Shown here piece after piece: positions 8,957-16,432 of a stretch of 64,000 nt of DNA (position 1 is the first letter of the stretch; every line of letters starts with the position of its first letter). The stretch spans positions 27,248-91,247 of the forward strand of contig JACDCY010000001.1 of NCBI GenBank assembly GCA_013817305.1, read 5' to 3'. Source of the DNA: Gemmatimonadaceae bacterium (GTDB lineage Bacteria; Gemmatimonadota; Gemmatimonadetes; Gemmatimonadales; Gemmatimonadaceae). The notes below the pieces were generated by a model. The model saw only the letters and a list, made by a program, of their open reading frames with translations, searched no databases and was not told the DNA's origin. A program made the translations under genes and the position numbers.

Positions 8957-9126
8957 GCACCCTCGATCGCGCCCGCCATCGCGTATATCTCGAGCGTCCG
9001 GTCTCGCTGCACCGGCGCAACGGCATCCCGTCCGCGCAGCCCCGATGCGCCACCCACGACGAGCAGCAGTCCCTCCTGCCGTAAACGCTGCATCGTTCCG
9101 CGCATTGGTGTGCGAGCTGATGCCCC
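8957..9126 (-). pseudogene. Fragment of a GntR/FadR-type regulator
   Basis: On the minus strand the frame reads ARTPMRGTMQRLRQEGLL, then VAPVQRDRTLEIYAMAGAIEG. This aligns without difficulty with SRTPAREALRRLQQERLL and VAPVTADEARELYTAAGALEG of the intact GntR regulator at 11377-12120. It covers the end of the helix-turn-helix and the start of the FCD ligand domain only. It is fused head to head with the M1 fragment at 8786-8956. Confidence 0.6.
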
Positions 9127-9139
9127 GGGTCGCGGTTTA

Positions 9140-9151
9140 TTGATATATCAA
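9140..9151. promoter_or_regulatory. Perfect 12-bp palindrome, possible relic operator
   Basis: TTGATATATCAA is its own reverse complement and stands out as an AT island in GC-rich DNA. It lies just upstream (in minus-strand sense) of the GntR fragment, where an autoregulatory operator would be expected. I see no second copy before the intact GntR gene at 11377, so the role is uncertain. Confidence 0.3.
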
Positions 9152-9484
9152 GTACCAAAAGGGCGCAGGGGCCGACCGGCTGCGGAGACGTCCGCAGGGA
9201 AGGTGGCTAAACGACGCCTCGTCCGTGTTACGTAAACGGCAGAGCGCAGGGTTCTTTACGCTGAGGAATGGTCAAGACACAAGGCCGACCTTTGCGGTCA
9301 GTCCTTTGTCACGCTGTTATCTTTCTTGGTCATGGAGAGCCGTGCAGCGCGCGCGCCCTCACCCGGGGCGATCAGGCAGCTGCTGCAACCATCTATTGAG
9401 CCGATGCGACAGCCTGTTACTCTCTCGGTTCGCGCGCGACACCGCGGCTGCCTGACGTACTCGCATTAGCCCTTGGAGACTGTT
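9152..9484. other. Non-coding stretch before serine hydrolase
   Basis: About 330 bases with no frame I can support. It should contain the promoter of the gene at 9485, but no convincing -35/-10 pair is visible. A ribosome-binding GGAG lies at 9475-9478. Confidence 0.4.
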
Positions 9485-10612
9485 ATGCGGAAGCTAAGCC
9501 TACTCGTTCCGTGCCTCTTCAGTTTCGTCAGCCTCGAGCTTCGCGCGCAGCCCGCAACGCCTGTGGTAACGCCTGCGGTGTTGTCGGCAGCGGACATGAA
9601 TACGCTCGGCGTATACGTCGACTCGCTGTCTCGCATGCATTTGTTCTCCGGTGTCGTGCTTGTCGCGAAGCGTGATAGCGTCATGTTCCAGCGCGCCTAT
9701 GGGATCGCGCGTCGGGAGCTCGACATCCCTAATCGTCTGACGACACGTTTCGTGGGCGCGTCCATCGGCAAGGTGCTGACGGCGACGGCGATTCTTCAGC
9801 TGGTTCAAGATGGCAAAATGGCTCTCGATGATCCGATAGCGAAACATGCCCCCGAGCTGCTCCGGGATTCGGTTGGGCGACTTGTCCAGGTCCGACATCT
9901 GCTCTCGCATACCTCGGGTTTGGAGAACTCGCTGACGCTCCCGATGCAGGAATGGCATCAGCTTCTTCCCTATTTGCGCTCGTTCAGCGTCCAGGCAACG
10001 CCAGGGAAGCGGTACGACTACAGCGACTGGGGATACGTCGCGCTCGGTGCCTTGGTGGAGATCGCATCCGGGGAGGATTACTTCGATTTCGTCAAACGCC
10101 GCATTCTCGTTCCCGCTGGGATGGTGGCATCGGACGCGATTCGGCGCGGCGGTGAACCCTTGCCGGCGAATGCCGCAGTCGGGTATCGATCCGTCACAGA
10201 TAGCGCCGGTCTTAGATTCCTCACTGCCTGGCACGAGGTTCGTGGTGCGGATGTCCCGTATGGCATCGGGTACACCAGTGCAACCGATCTGCATCGACTA
10301 TTGAGCGCGTTGCTCGACGGACGGCTATTATCGCCACCTCTCGTCCGTGAGATGATCGGGCCGCGCCGCGAACTCTCCGCGGATCGCTATGGCCTCGGTA
10401 TCATGCATTTTCTGGACGGGCGCATGTTCGGGCACAGCGGGGGCGACGACGTATTACCGATGGATGCTTGGATGTTGCAGTACGCTGGCACTGATTATCG
10501 GCTTGTGGTGCTCAGCAATCTTCGACCAGACAATCAGAACGCGGGCAGCCGCGTACTGCGCAAGATGCTCGAACTCATTGATGCTGCCCGCACTCGGGGC
10601 GCGCGCCAGTAA
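9485..10612 (+). CDS. Serine hydrolase, class C beta-lactamase/esterase family
   Basis: A 375-residue secreted protein from the ATG at 9485, which has GGAG six bases upstream. The in-frame TTG at 9473 overlaps that site and is rejected. The signal peptide ends near LRAQ. Active-site motifs are SIGK (SxxK), YSD in YDYSDWGY where most members have YSN, and HSG in FGHSGGDD. The Asp for Asn change at the second motif suggests an esterase rather than a beta-lactamase, but that is inference. Flanking DNA on both sides is made of gene fragments, and this gene looks somewhat less GC-rich than the chromosomal genes to the right. Confidence 0.85.
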   Translation: MRKLSLLVPCLFSFVSLELRAQPATPVVTPAVLSAADMNTLGVYVDSLSRMHLFSGVVLVAKRDSVMFQRAYGIARRELDIPNRLTTRFVGASIGKVLTATAILQLVQDGKMALDDPIAKHAPELLRDSVGRLVQVRHLLSHTSGLENSLTLPMQEWHQLLPYLRSFSVQATPGKRYDYSDWGYVALGALVEIASGEDYFDFVKRRILVPAGMVASDAIRRGGEPLPANAAVGYRSVTDSAGLRFLTAWHEVRGADVPYGIGYTSATDLHRLLSALLDGRLLSPPLVREMIGPRRELSADRYGLGIMHFLDGRMFGHSGGDDVLPMDAWMLQYAGTDYRLVVLSNLRPDNQNAGSRVLRKMLELIDAARTRGARQ

Positions 10613-10666
10613 CGCGTAAGAGGCCGGCGGCAAGCTGTGCACCGGTGTCTCGCGGAGGGCGGACGT

Positions 10667-10756
10667 GATCGGCCTGGACGCGCTGGCGATCCGGAACAGC
10701 GCGTCGAGCTGCACCGGCGTCTTGCTCGCGACACCCGCGTAACCGAAGCTGCGCGC
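10667..10756 (-). pseudogene. Fragment of a serine hydrolase around the SxxK motif
   Basis: The minus strand reads RSFGYAGVASKTPVQLDALF, then RIASASRPIT. This closely matches RGFGYAHVENKTPVQPDALF followed by RIASVSKPIT of the intact gene at 13706-15019, and the DNA is also clearly similar by eye. The catalytic Lys is replaced (SASR for SVSK) and nothing else of the gene is present. It abuts an M1 fragment of opposite strand at 10757. Confidence 0.65.
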
Positions 10757-10888
10757 GTCCGCTCGGGTGCGCAGGTCCTGAAGTTCGTGACGGACAGGAA
10801 GCCGACGCATGCCGGCATCGACCCCTACAACTACTACATCGACCGGATTTCCGCCGACAACGTGAGGGTCATTGTAAGCCCTGAGTAA
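10757..10888 (+). pseudogene. C-terminal fragment of an M1 peptidase
   Basis: The frame reads RSGAQVLKFVTDRKPTHAGI, then DPYNYYIDR, and ends at TAA 10886-10888. This is nearly the same as the end of the M1 gene at 1-912 (RSGAQVLTFVTDRKPTHAGI, DPYNYYIDR). It represents about 43 residues of tail with no enzyme in front. The open frame that extends upstream to 10637 is only the antisense of the serine hydrolase fragment. Confidence 0.65.
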
Positions 10889-10915
10889 GTTCGTCCCGTT
10901 GGTTGGCGGAAGTCC

Positions 10916-11116
10916 TCAGCGGTTCTCGATTTCTTCGATGCGAACCCCGCAAATGACGCCGGTGATCTTTCTCGCATTGGGATGAAGCGATGGTGCTTCG
11001 TTGAAGAACGTCTCGAAGTCCGTGTTCTGCTCGATTTGCGTGGCTAGTGCCTCAGGGCTGTAACGCGTTAGCCAGCGGATGACCTCGTCGACTTCTCATC
11101 GCCCCGCTCGACCACA
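10916..11116 (-). pseudogene. DUF2200 protein, internal fragment
   Basis: The minus strand encodes VDEVIRWLTRYSPEAL, then QNTDFETFFNEAP, then ITGVICGVRIEEIENR and a stop. From memory this matches the middle of DUF2200 proteins (VDEVIRWLTGY...TDFETFF.EAP..NP...I.GV.CG.RVE.IE). Both ends are missing. The family normally continues past IED for about 30 residues, and its N-terminus is lost, with a probable frameshift near 11093. Function of the family is unknown. Confidence 0.55.
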
Positions 11117-11376
11117 CGGAGTCGCGGAATTATTGACTGTGAACCGCATCGGATGCAGACAGGAGATCGGACATTAGCTGTTCCTCGGCTAGGACCTGGC
11201 GAGAGAGGTGCTCGAAGCTGGTATGCCGACCGCAAAATTTTAACGCAGGTAGTCGCCGAATCTGTCGACTAAGAAAGCTGCTTGACGCGAGCTGAGGTAG
11301 CCGAGCGGCAGTATGGCGGGTAGCGTTCGCCGCCCATAATTTTCCGGTTGAGTTCACACCCCCTCCCCCGAGCCGA
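11117..11376. other. Non-coding stretch before GntR gene
   Basis: About 260 bases with no supported gene. Local AT-rich patches occur (around 11235 and 11335). It probably holds the promoter for the GntR regulator at 11377, but no clear promoter or operator is visible. Confidence 0.35.
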
Positions 11377-12120
11377 ATGGCCCTACGGCGCACCTCCGCC
11401 TTCCCCCCGGCTCCCGCAACCGTCTCACTTGCGATTTACGACCAGCTCCGCGCCTTGATTGTGCGCGGTCGCCTCCTCCCTGGTACGCGAGTCACTGAAG
11501 TGGATGTTGCGAAGGAGCTGCGGGTCAGTCGTACACCCGCCCGCGAAGCGCTGCGGCGTCTCCAACAGGAACGGCTGCTTGTGCCGACGGGGACGAGTGA
11601 TGGCGCGAAGGTGCGACTCGCGGTGGCTCCGGTGACGGCCGACGAGGCCCGCGAGCTGTACACCGCGGCGGGCGCGCTCGAGGGCGTCATCGTACGCAAC
11701 GTGGCGAATTGCGACGCCGACGATCGACTTGCGCTCGCGGCGGAGTTGGCCAGGGCGCACGCGGCATTCCGGCGCGAGGCGACGAAACGCAAGCCTGACT
11801 GGGACCGTCTGTTCGAGCTGCACCACGCGTTTCACGAGCTACTGCGGAGCAGGCTCGCCGGGCCGCGCCTGCGCTTGCTGCTCGACGGGCTGCGTCCGCA
11901 CCTCGACCGGTACGAGTATTTTTACGGCCGGCTCCACGAATCGGGCTTCGAGGCGACGTTGGAGGAGCACGACGCGATCGTTGCGGCGATTAAGTCCGGG
12001 CGCGCAGAGGTCGCGGAGCGGGCAGTGCGTGCCAATTGGTTCAATGGCGCCAACCGGCTGGCGAAGGTCGTGCAACGAGCGGGGGAAGCCGGGTTCCTCA
12101 GCGGATTTGCATCGACGTGA
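11377..12120 (+). CDS. GntR-family regulator, FadR/FCD subfamily
   Basis: The 247-residue protein has an N-terminal GntR winged helix. It begins IYDQLRALIVRGRLLPGTRV and has the recognition helix region LRVSRTPAREALRRL. A helical FCD-type ligand-binding domain follows. The His residues in HHAFHELL and the later Asp/His positions (EEHDAIVAAI) fit the metal or ligand site of FCD domains. It probably senses a small organic acid, though which one is unknown. It sits among fragments of serine hydrolase and M1 genes. A shorter GntR remnant at 8957-9126 suggests the region once had more than one copy. Confidence 0.88.
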   Translation: MALRRTSAFPPAPATVSLAIYDQLRALIVRGRLLPGTRVTEVDVAKELRVSRTPAREALRRLQQERLLVPTGTSDGAKVRLAVAPVTADEARELYTAAGALEGVIVRNVANCDADDRLALAAELARAHAAFRREATKRKPDWDRLFELHHAFHELLRSRLAGPRLRLLLDGLRPHLDRYEYFYGRLHESGFEATLEEHDAIVAAIKSGRAEVAERAVRANWFNGANRLAKVVQRAGEAGFLSGFAST

Positions 12121-12340
12121 GGGCGGGCAAGCGGATCAGGATGAAGCCCGCCATCTGCCACGCGGCAGGCGGGTCGAAGTTCGACAGAACGACGACCACA
12201 TAGCCGCCGTTCGGCTCGAACGCGAGCTCTCCGTTCATCCCTGGCGCGCCCCCGCCATGCCCCACGAATCGCCGGCCGGCCACGACGCGGTCGAAGAACC
12301 CATATGCGTATCGCTCCCCCTGAAACATCGTCGCGACCTT
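12098..12340 (-). pseudogene. C-terminal fragment of a serine hydrolase
   Basis: The minus strand encodes YAYGFFDRVVAGRRFVGHGG, then GAPGMNGELAFEPNGGYVVV, then VLSNFDPPAA before the stop. This is the usual end of class C beta-lactamase/esterase family members, including the third-motif HGG. No SxxK or YxN part is present upstream, so the gene is truncated. Its last 22 bases overlap the end of the GntR gene on the other strand. The stretch from 12341 to 12454 holds nothing I recognise. Confidence 0.6.
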
Positions 12341-12454
12341 TTCCTCGAGGACGGTTCAGGGTGCCTTTCCGGCTGGAGAGTAAGCAAGCCGATCTCCGCT
12401 CATCCACCGCGCGGTGGGTTGCGGTGCCGGACCTATCGCTGTTAGTCGGAATGC

Positions 12455-13660
12455 TTATGCAGGCTGCCTGGGGTCGATACCAATCTTTTCGACCAGCCAA
12501 TCATGTCTATCGAACACAGCCTGTTGATTGAGGTTGTGTCCCGCGGCATACCACAGAATCGTTTTTGGCTGGGCCGCGGCTGAGTGTAACTCCGCCGCTT
12601 CGTAACCGGGTATCAGGCTGTCCAACGTCCCGTTTTGCAGCAACAGCGGGATGTTAGCATGCCCAACGAATCGAATCGGCTCAATGGGTGCCATTGCTCG
12701 AATCCAGGCGACACGTGTGGCACACGGGAAACTGGAAATGTTTTTGAAACCGTGCGGACCGGTGGCGTGCGAGACTTGACCGCCGTGTCCGACTACGAGC
12801 GCCGCCGCTTTAAGGCGCCGTTCGATGCCGACGAACAGCGCACCCGTCGCGCCGCCCCAGCTGAAGCCGGCAAACGCTATTCGGTCATCGTCGACGTTGG
12901 GACGTGAACGCAATACGTCCACGGCGCGTTGCAGGTCCTTGATCACCTGGATCTGCTCGGCCCGATCCTGATCGGTAATCCTCAGGGGCGATCCTGCGCG
13001 GTGATTCCATGGCGCATCGATCGCAATTACTACTGCACCGTACTGTGCGTAGTTCTGCGCCTGGCCCATCAGGCTGCTCGCACTGCCAGGCAGGCCGTGC
13101 ATGAGCAGAATGCCGGGGCGCAGACTCGAGCGCGTGACCGGGTCCCACATCTTTCCGGTCACCACACCGCCGTCCGGACTGCTGAAGGAAATGCTGCTGA
13201 CCTCCACGCCATTGTTCGTCAATTCGACCGTCTTCTGCAGATTCAGTGGTGCATTGACGTCGTAAGTGAACAGGTTTCGGTCTTCTGCGGTGGCCATACC
13301 GTTGAAATCGGGACGTGCACCTCCACAGGAATCGCTGTAAACGCGCACGCGAACTGAGTCACGCGCGTCCGGGTAGCTCGAGAGCGCAGCGACTACATAA
13401 GTCGAGCCTATTGCGACGCCGGTGACCGCGCCAAGCGCGTTCACGGTAGCCACATTCTGGTCGCGGGAGACGTACTGCAATGCGTCGAGGGTGTTGCGCG
13501 TCACCGCGCCAACCGACGCTGAAGTGAAGATGTTCACGGTAACGCTTTCCGCGACAATGTTGAGTTGCGGATCAGCGTTCACTCCGACCGGGTCTTTGTC
13601 GCACGCGACGAATGACGCAGTCACCAACAATCCTGTCGTCAACGCTTTTGCGCGTTTCAT
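12455..13660 (-). CDS. Lipoprotein with bacterial Ig-like domain and alpha/beta hydrolase domain
   Basis: The 401-residue product begins MKRAKALTTGLLVTASFVAC, a lipoprotein signal, with GGAGGG six bases before the ATG. Residues about 30-105 look like a Big_2-type Ig domain (VATVNALGAVTGVAIGSTYV). The rest is a dienelactone-hydrolase-like alpha/beta hydrolase with LLMHGLPG, the nucleophile elbow AGFSWGG, an acid in NGTLDSLIP and the His in AAGHNLNQQ. The C-terminal 70 residues recur as a remnant at 16178-16405. The first 21 bases of the coding region are identical to those of the adjacent gene at 15019. Confidence 0.82.
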   Translation of the reverse strand: MKRAKALTTGLLVTASFVACDKDPVGVNADPQLNIVAESVTVNIFTSASVGAVTRNTLDALQYVSRDQNVATVNALGAVTGVAIGSTYVVAALSSYPDARDSVRVRVYSDSCGGARPDFNGMATAEDRNLFTYDVNAPLNLQKTVELTNNGVEVSSISFSSPDGGVVTGKMWDPVTRSSLRPGILLMHGLPGSASSLMGQAQNYAQYGAVVIAIDAPWNHRAGSPLRITDQDRAEQIQVIKDLQRAVDVLRSRPNVDDDRIAFAGFSWGGATGALFVGIERRLKAAALVVGHGGQVSHATGPHGFKNISSFPCATRVAWIRAMAPIEPIRFVGHANIPLLLQNGTLDSLIPGYEAAELHSAAAQPKTILWYAAGHNLNQQAVFDRHDWLVEKIGIDPRQPA

Positions 13661-13705
13661 AACACCCTCCGATCGGAGTTGCAGCGCGGAACTCTGCGGT
13701 TCATG

Positions 13706-15019
13706 TCATGGGAAGGTCGAAAACAGGTCGTGCGTCGGAAATGATGTGACGCTCGCAAGCGCATCCCATAGCGCGGCTTCGAGCTCGCCGCCGAAGCTTG
13801 GCGGGTTCCGGGCGTTAAACAGCGCGACCCACGAGAAGTTGTGATACGAGCGCACGAGGATGCTCGTCGTGCCGGGCAGCGATCCCGTGTGCCACCAGGT
13901 TGCGTCCCCCTGGGTTGGACGAACCAGCCATCCAGCTGCGTAATAGCACCCACTACTGATACATACTGTGGGGCCGTTGCTGGTCATCTCCGCAACGAGG
14001 TCAGCCGTGAGGATGTCCGGACGATTGGCGCGGCCATCGACGCCGGCCATGAATCGCAAGAGATCGACAGTCGACGAGACCCAGGCGCCGCTTGCATCCA
14101 TCGCTTCGAGGTGGAAGCCCCCGTAGTTGATGGGCACCGTGCCTTCGCCCGCGAAAACGGATGGCACCATGGGCGCGGTCATGCCCAGCCCGGGCTCCCC
14201 CGGCAAATAGTACTTCACCTCGTCTGGCAGCGCGTCGCGCATGCGCGACTTACCCGACCGCGTGCGATTGGCGCCCACGGGCTGGAGCACGCGGGCGCGC
14301 ACGTACTCCTCGTACCGCATGCCGCTCACACGCTCGATCACGCGACCGAGAATGGCATAACCAAAGTTCGAGTAGACGTACTTCTCGCCGGGAGTGAAAT
14401 CCAACGGCATTCCCTTCATGTAGCGGATGACCGTTTCGGCGGACGCCGGTGCGGGCGCGTTGACCGCGGTTGCGGCGATCGCCGGCCGATCCATTGGATC
14501 GAATCCGCCATTCGGTTTGTTACGATCCCAGCCCCCGGTGTGGTTGAGCAACTGCCGAATGGTGATCTGCTCCCACCGCGGATCGACGGTCGCTCCCTGT
14601 GCAGGGGCGAGGTGCGCGATGAACGGCGCGACGCGATCGTCGAGCTTGAGCTTGCCTTCTTCGACGAGCTTCATGATGGCGACGCCGGTGATGGGCTTGG
14701 ACACGCTGGCGATCCGGAACAGCGCGTCAGGCTGCACCGGCGTCTTGTTCTCGACATGCGCGTAACCAAAGCCGCGCGCGTAGATCAGCTTGCCGTCGCG
14801 CAGCACAGCAACCGCGCCACCGGGAATGGCGTACTTCCGCATCAAATCGGAGATGCTCTGATCGTAGTATCCCATTCCCGGCACAGCAGCACCGCTGATC
14901 GGAATTTCCTGTTGCGCAGGAGGCGTAACCGGAGGAGACACAGGCGGGGTAGTCGGCTCTCCGCCGCAGGAAAGCAGAACCGCGAGACAAGCGCTCAGCA
15001 ACGCTTTTGCGCGTTTCAT
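13706..15019 (-). CDS. Lipoprotein serine hydrolase, class C beta-lactamase/esterase family
   Basis: The product is about 437 residues from the ATG at 15019; a GTG two codons upstream is possible. The lipobox is VLLSC, followed by a Pro/Thr linker. Active-site motifs are SVSK in FRIASVSKPIT, YSN in YVYSNFGY, and HTG in WWHTGSLPG. It is the best-preserved relative of the fragment at 10667-10756. A seven-codon open frame with a very strong ribosome-binding site lies directly upstream at 15037-15060. It shares its strand with the Ig/hydrolase gene and the Kelch gene and may be cotranscribed with them. The natural substrate is unknown. Confidence 0.87.
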   Translation of the reverse strand: MKRAKALLSACLAVLLSCGGEPTTPPVSPPVTPPAQQEIPISGAAVPGMGYYDQSISDLMRKYAIPGGAVAVLRDGKLIYARGFGYAHVENKTPVQPDALFRIASVSKPITGVAIMKLVEEGKLKLDDRVAPFIAHLAPAQGATVDPRWEQITIRQLLNHTGGWDRNKPNGGFDPMDRPAIAATAVNAPAPASAETVIRYMKGMPLDFTPGEKYVYSNFGYAILGRVIERVSGMRYEEYVRARVLQPVGANRTRSGKSRMRDALPDEVKYYLPGEPGLGMTAPMVPSVFAGEGTVPINYGGFHLEAMDASGAWVSSTVDLLRFMAGVDGRANRPDILTADLVAEMTSNGPTVCISSGCYYAAGWLVRPTQGDATWWHTGSLPGTTSILVRSYHNFSWVALFNARNPPSFGGELEAALWDALASVTSFPTHDLFSTFP

Positions 15020-15036
15020 AGACACGGTGGCGTGCG

Positions 15037-15060
15037 TCAGGAGCAGCGACCCTTCTTCAT
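15037..15060 (-). other. Seven-codon mini-ORF with strong ribosome-binding site
   Basis: GAGGAGGAGAG stands immediately before an ATG that encodes MKKGRCS and a stop. The serine hydrolase start at 15019 follows 17 bases later and lacks a good site of its own. It could be a leader that feeds ribosomes to the gene by re-initiation, or the scar of a replaced N-terminus. Confidence 0.3.
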
Positions 15061-15125
15061 ACTCTCCTCCTCAATCTTCAGTGATGAATGATTTTCTTCA
15101 GCCGCTGCGTGCAGCGGAAACGGCC

Positions 15126-16130
15126 TCACTCGCAACTCACTGTCGGCCGGAAGACCTGGTTGTGATGGCTGGCGTGGGCGCCGCCAATGCCGGTGCCGCC
15201 ACCGACGACCCAGATCAGGCCGTCCTTGAAAACCGAGCCGTTGATGCCGTGTATGGGTATCGGCATGTCGCGAAGGCGGGTCCACTGGCCCGAGCGAGGA
15301 TCGTAGTACTCATGGTTGGGGGTCATGCCGGTCACGTCCTCGCCGCCCCAGACGTGGAAGCAACCCCGGGCCAAAACCCCGTTCATGCCGCTGCGGCCGC
15401 TCAGCATCGGCGTTGATGTCGTCCAGGTCTTTGTTTGTGGGTCGAAGACCTCATGCGCTGTCGTTTTGAGAGGCGACAATCCGGGGCCGAGGCGCCCTCC
15501 GACAACGTGGATGCGGCCGTTGATGACCGCGCCGGTCATGTGATTGCGCTGCGAGGGTAGATTCGGCAGCACATCCCAGCGATCGGCCGTCGGGTCATAG
15601 ACGGCGAAATCGTTTCCGCGCGGCGGGCGTCCACCGGCGACGTAGATTTTGCCCTCGTGCACAAGGGCGACGCCGGCGCTGCGCGCCGTGGGCATCCGCG
15701 CCTTCGCGACCCATTCGCCCCTCGCGGGATCCAGTTCGTAGACCGTGTCCACGTAGGGATCCCCATCAGCCGCAGTTTGGCCGCCGATCAGGTAGATCTT
15801 TCCGTTGACGCTGGCCGCCATTCCGTGGTTGTTGAGCTGCGGCAACGGCGGGCCGAGCTCCCAGCGGTCGCTCGCGAGGTCGTAGATCTGGACGGTACGG
15901 ACCGTCAGCCGACTCCCCGGATAGCCGCCGAGGAGGTACAGCTTGCCGTTCAAGTCGGCCACCGGCAACTCTGAGTTGGGTTCGACCAAATTGGCCCGAA
16001 CACCCCATTCGCCTCCGTCGACAATGGGCGAGGGAGGGGGTGGGGGCGGGTGCAGGTTCACCGGCGCCTCGGCCGGGGACCCTCCGCATGCGGAAATGAA
16101 CAAAGCGAGCAGTGCCACTGCGTATTTCAT
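15126..16130 (-). CDS. Kelch-repeat lipoprotein
   Basis: From the ATG at 16130 (GGAG seven bases upstream; an ATG two codons earlier overlaps that site) the product has about 334 residues. MKYAVALLALFISAC is a lipoprotein signal, followed by a proline-rich linker. The body is a chain of roughly six Kelch repeats, each with a double glycine (YLLGGYPG, YLIGGQ, YVAGGRP, HVVGGRL, HVWGGED, WVVGGGT). They should fold as one beta-propeller on the cell surface or in the periplasm. The binding partner is unknown. It lies upstream of two lipoprotein hydrolases on the same strand. Confidence 0.85.
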   Translation of the reverse strand: MKYAVALLALFISACGGSPAEAPVNLHPPPPPPSPIVDGGEWGVRANLVEPNSELPVADLNGKLYLLGGYPGSRLTVRTVQIYDLASDRWELGPPLPQLNNHGMAASVNGKIYLIGGQTAADGDPYVDTVYELDPARGEWVAKARMPTARSAGVALVHEGKIYVAGGRPPRGNDFAVYDPTADRWDVLPNLPSQRNHMTGAVINGRIHVVGGRLGPGLSPLKTTAHEVFDPQTKTWTTSTPMLSGRSGMNGVLARGCFHVWGGEDVTGMTPNHEYYDPRSGQWTRLRDMPIPIHGINGSVFKDGLIWVVGGGTGIGGAHASHHNQVFRPTVSCE

Positions 16131-16177
16131 TGACATTCTCCAGGAGGTTCACCACGCTTGCCTGTACAGCGACAACG

Positions 16178-16405
16178 CTACTGGCGGGTGTCGATACCAA
16201 TCTGCTGATGCAGCCAATTCAGTCGATCGAACATTGCCTGTTGATTCAATCCGTGTCCCGCGTCATACCAGCGGATCGTCCTGGGCTCCGGCGCGGCTGC
16301 CTGCAGATCCTCCGCATCGTGCATGGGCACCAGGGTGTCGAACCGTCCGTTTTGCAGCAACAACGCGGTGGGTTCCAATGTATACTTTCGTCTGGTTGGT
16401 GCAGT
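16178..16405 (-). pseudogene. C-terminal fragment of an alpha/beta hydrolase
   Basis: The minus strand reads LEPTALLLQNGRFDTLVP, then TIRWYDAGHGLNQQAMFDRL, then QQIGIDTRQ. It is clearly a second copy of the end of the gene at 12455-13660 (IPLLLQNGTLDSLIP, AAGHNLNQQAVFDRH, EKIGIDPRQ), at DNA level as well. The nucleophile half is missing and there is no credible start, so it is a remnant of a duplicate. The acid and His positions are retained. Confidence 0.65.
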
Positions 16406-16432
16406 GATGACCCGGCGCTCTGCCGCGTCGTT

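Noticed and set aside
8681..9235. 184-codon open frame on the plus strand
   Set aside because: Only its middle third resembles an M1 peptidase; the rest is antisense of a GntR fragment and low-complexity sequence. It is a chance frame over debris.
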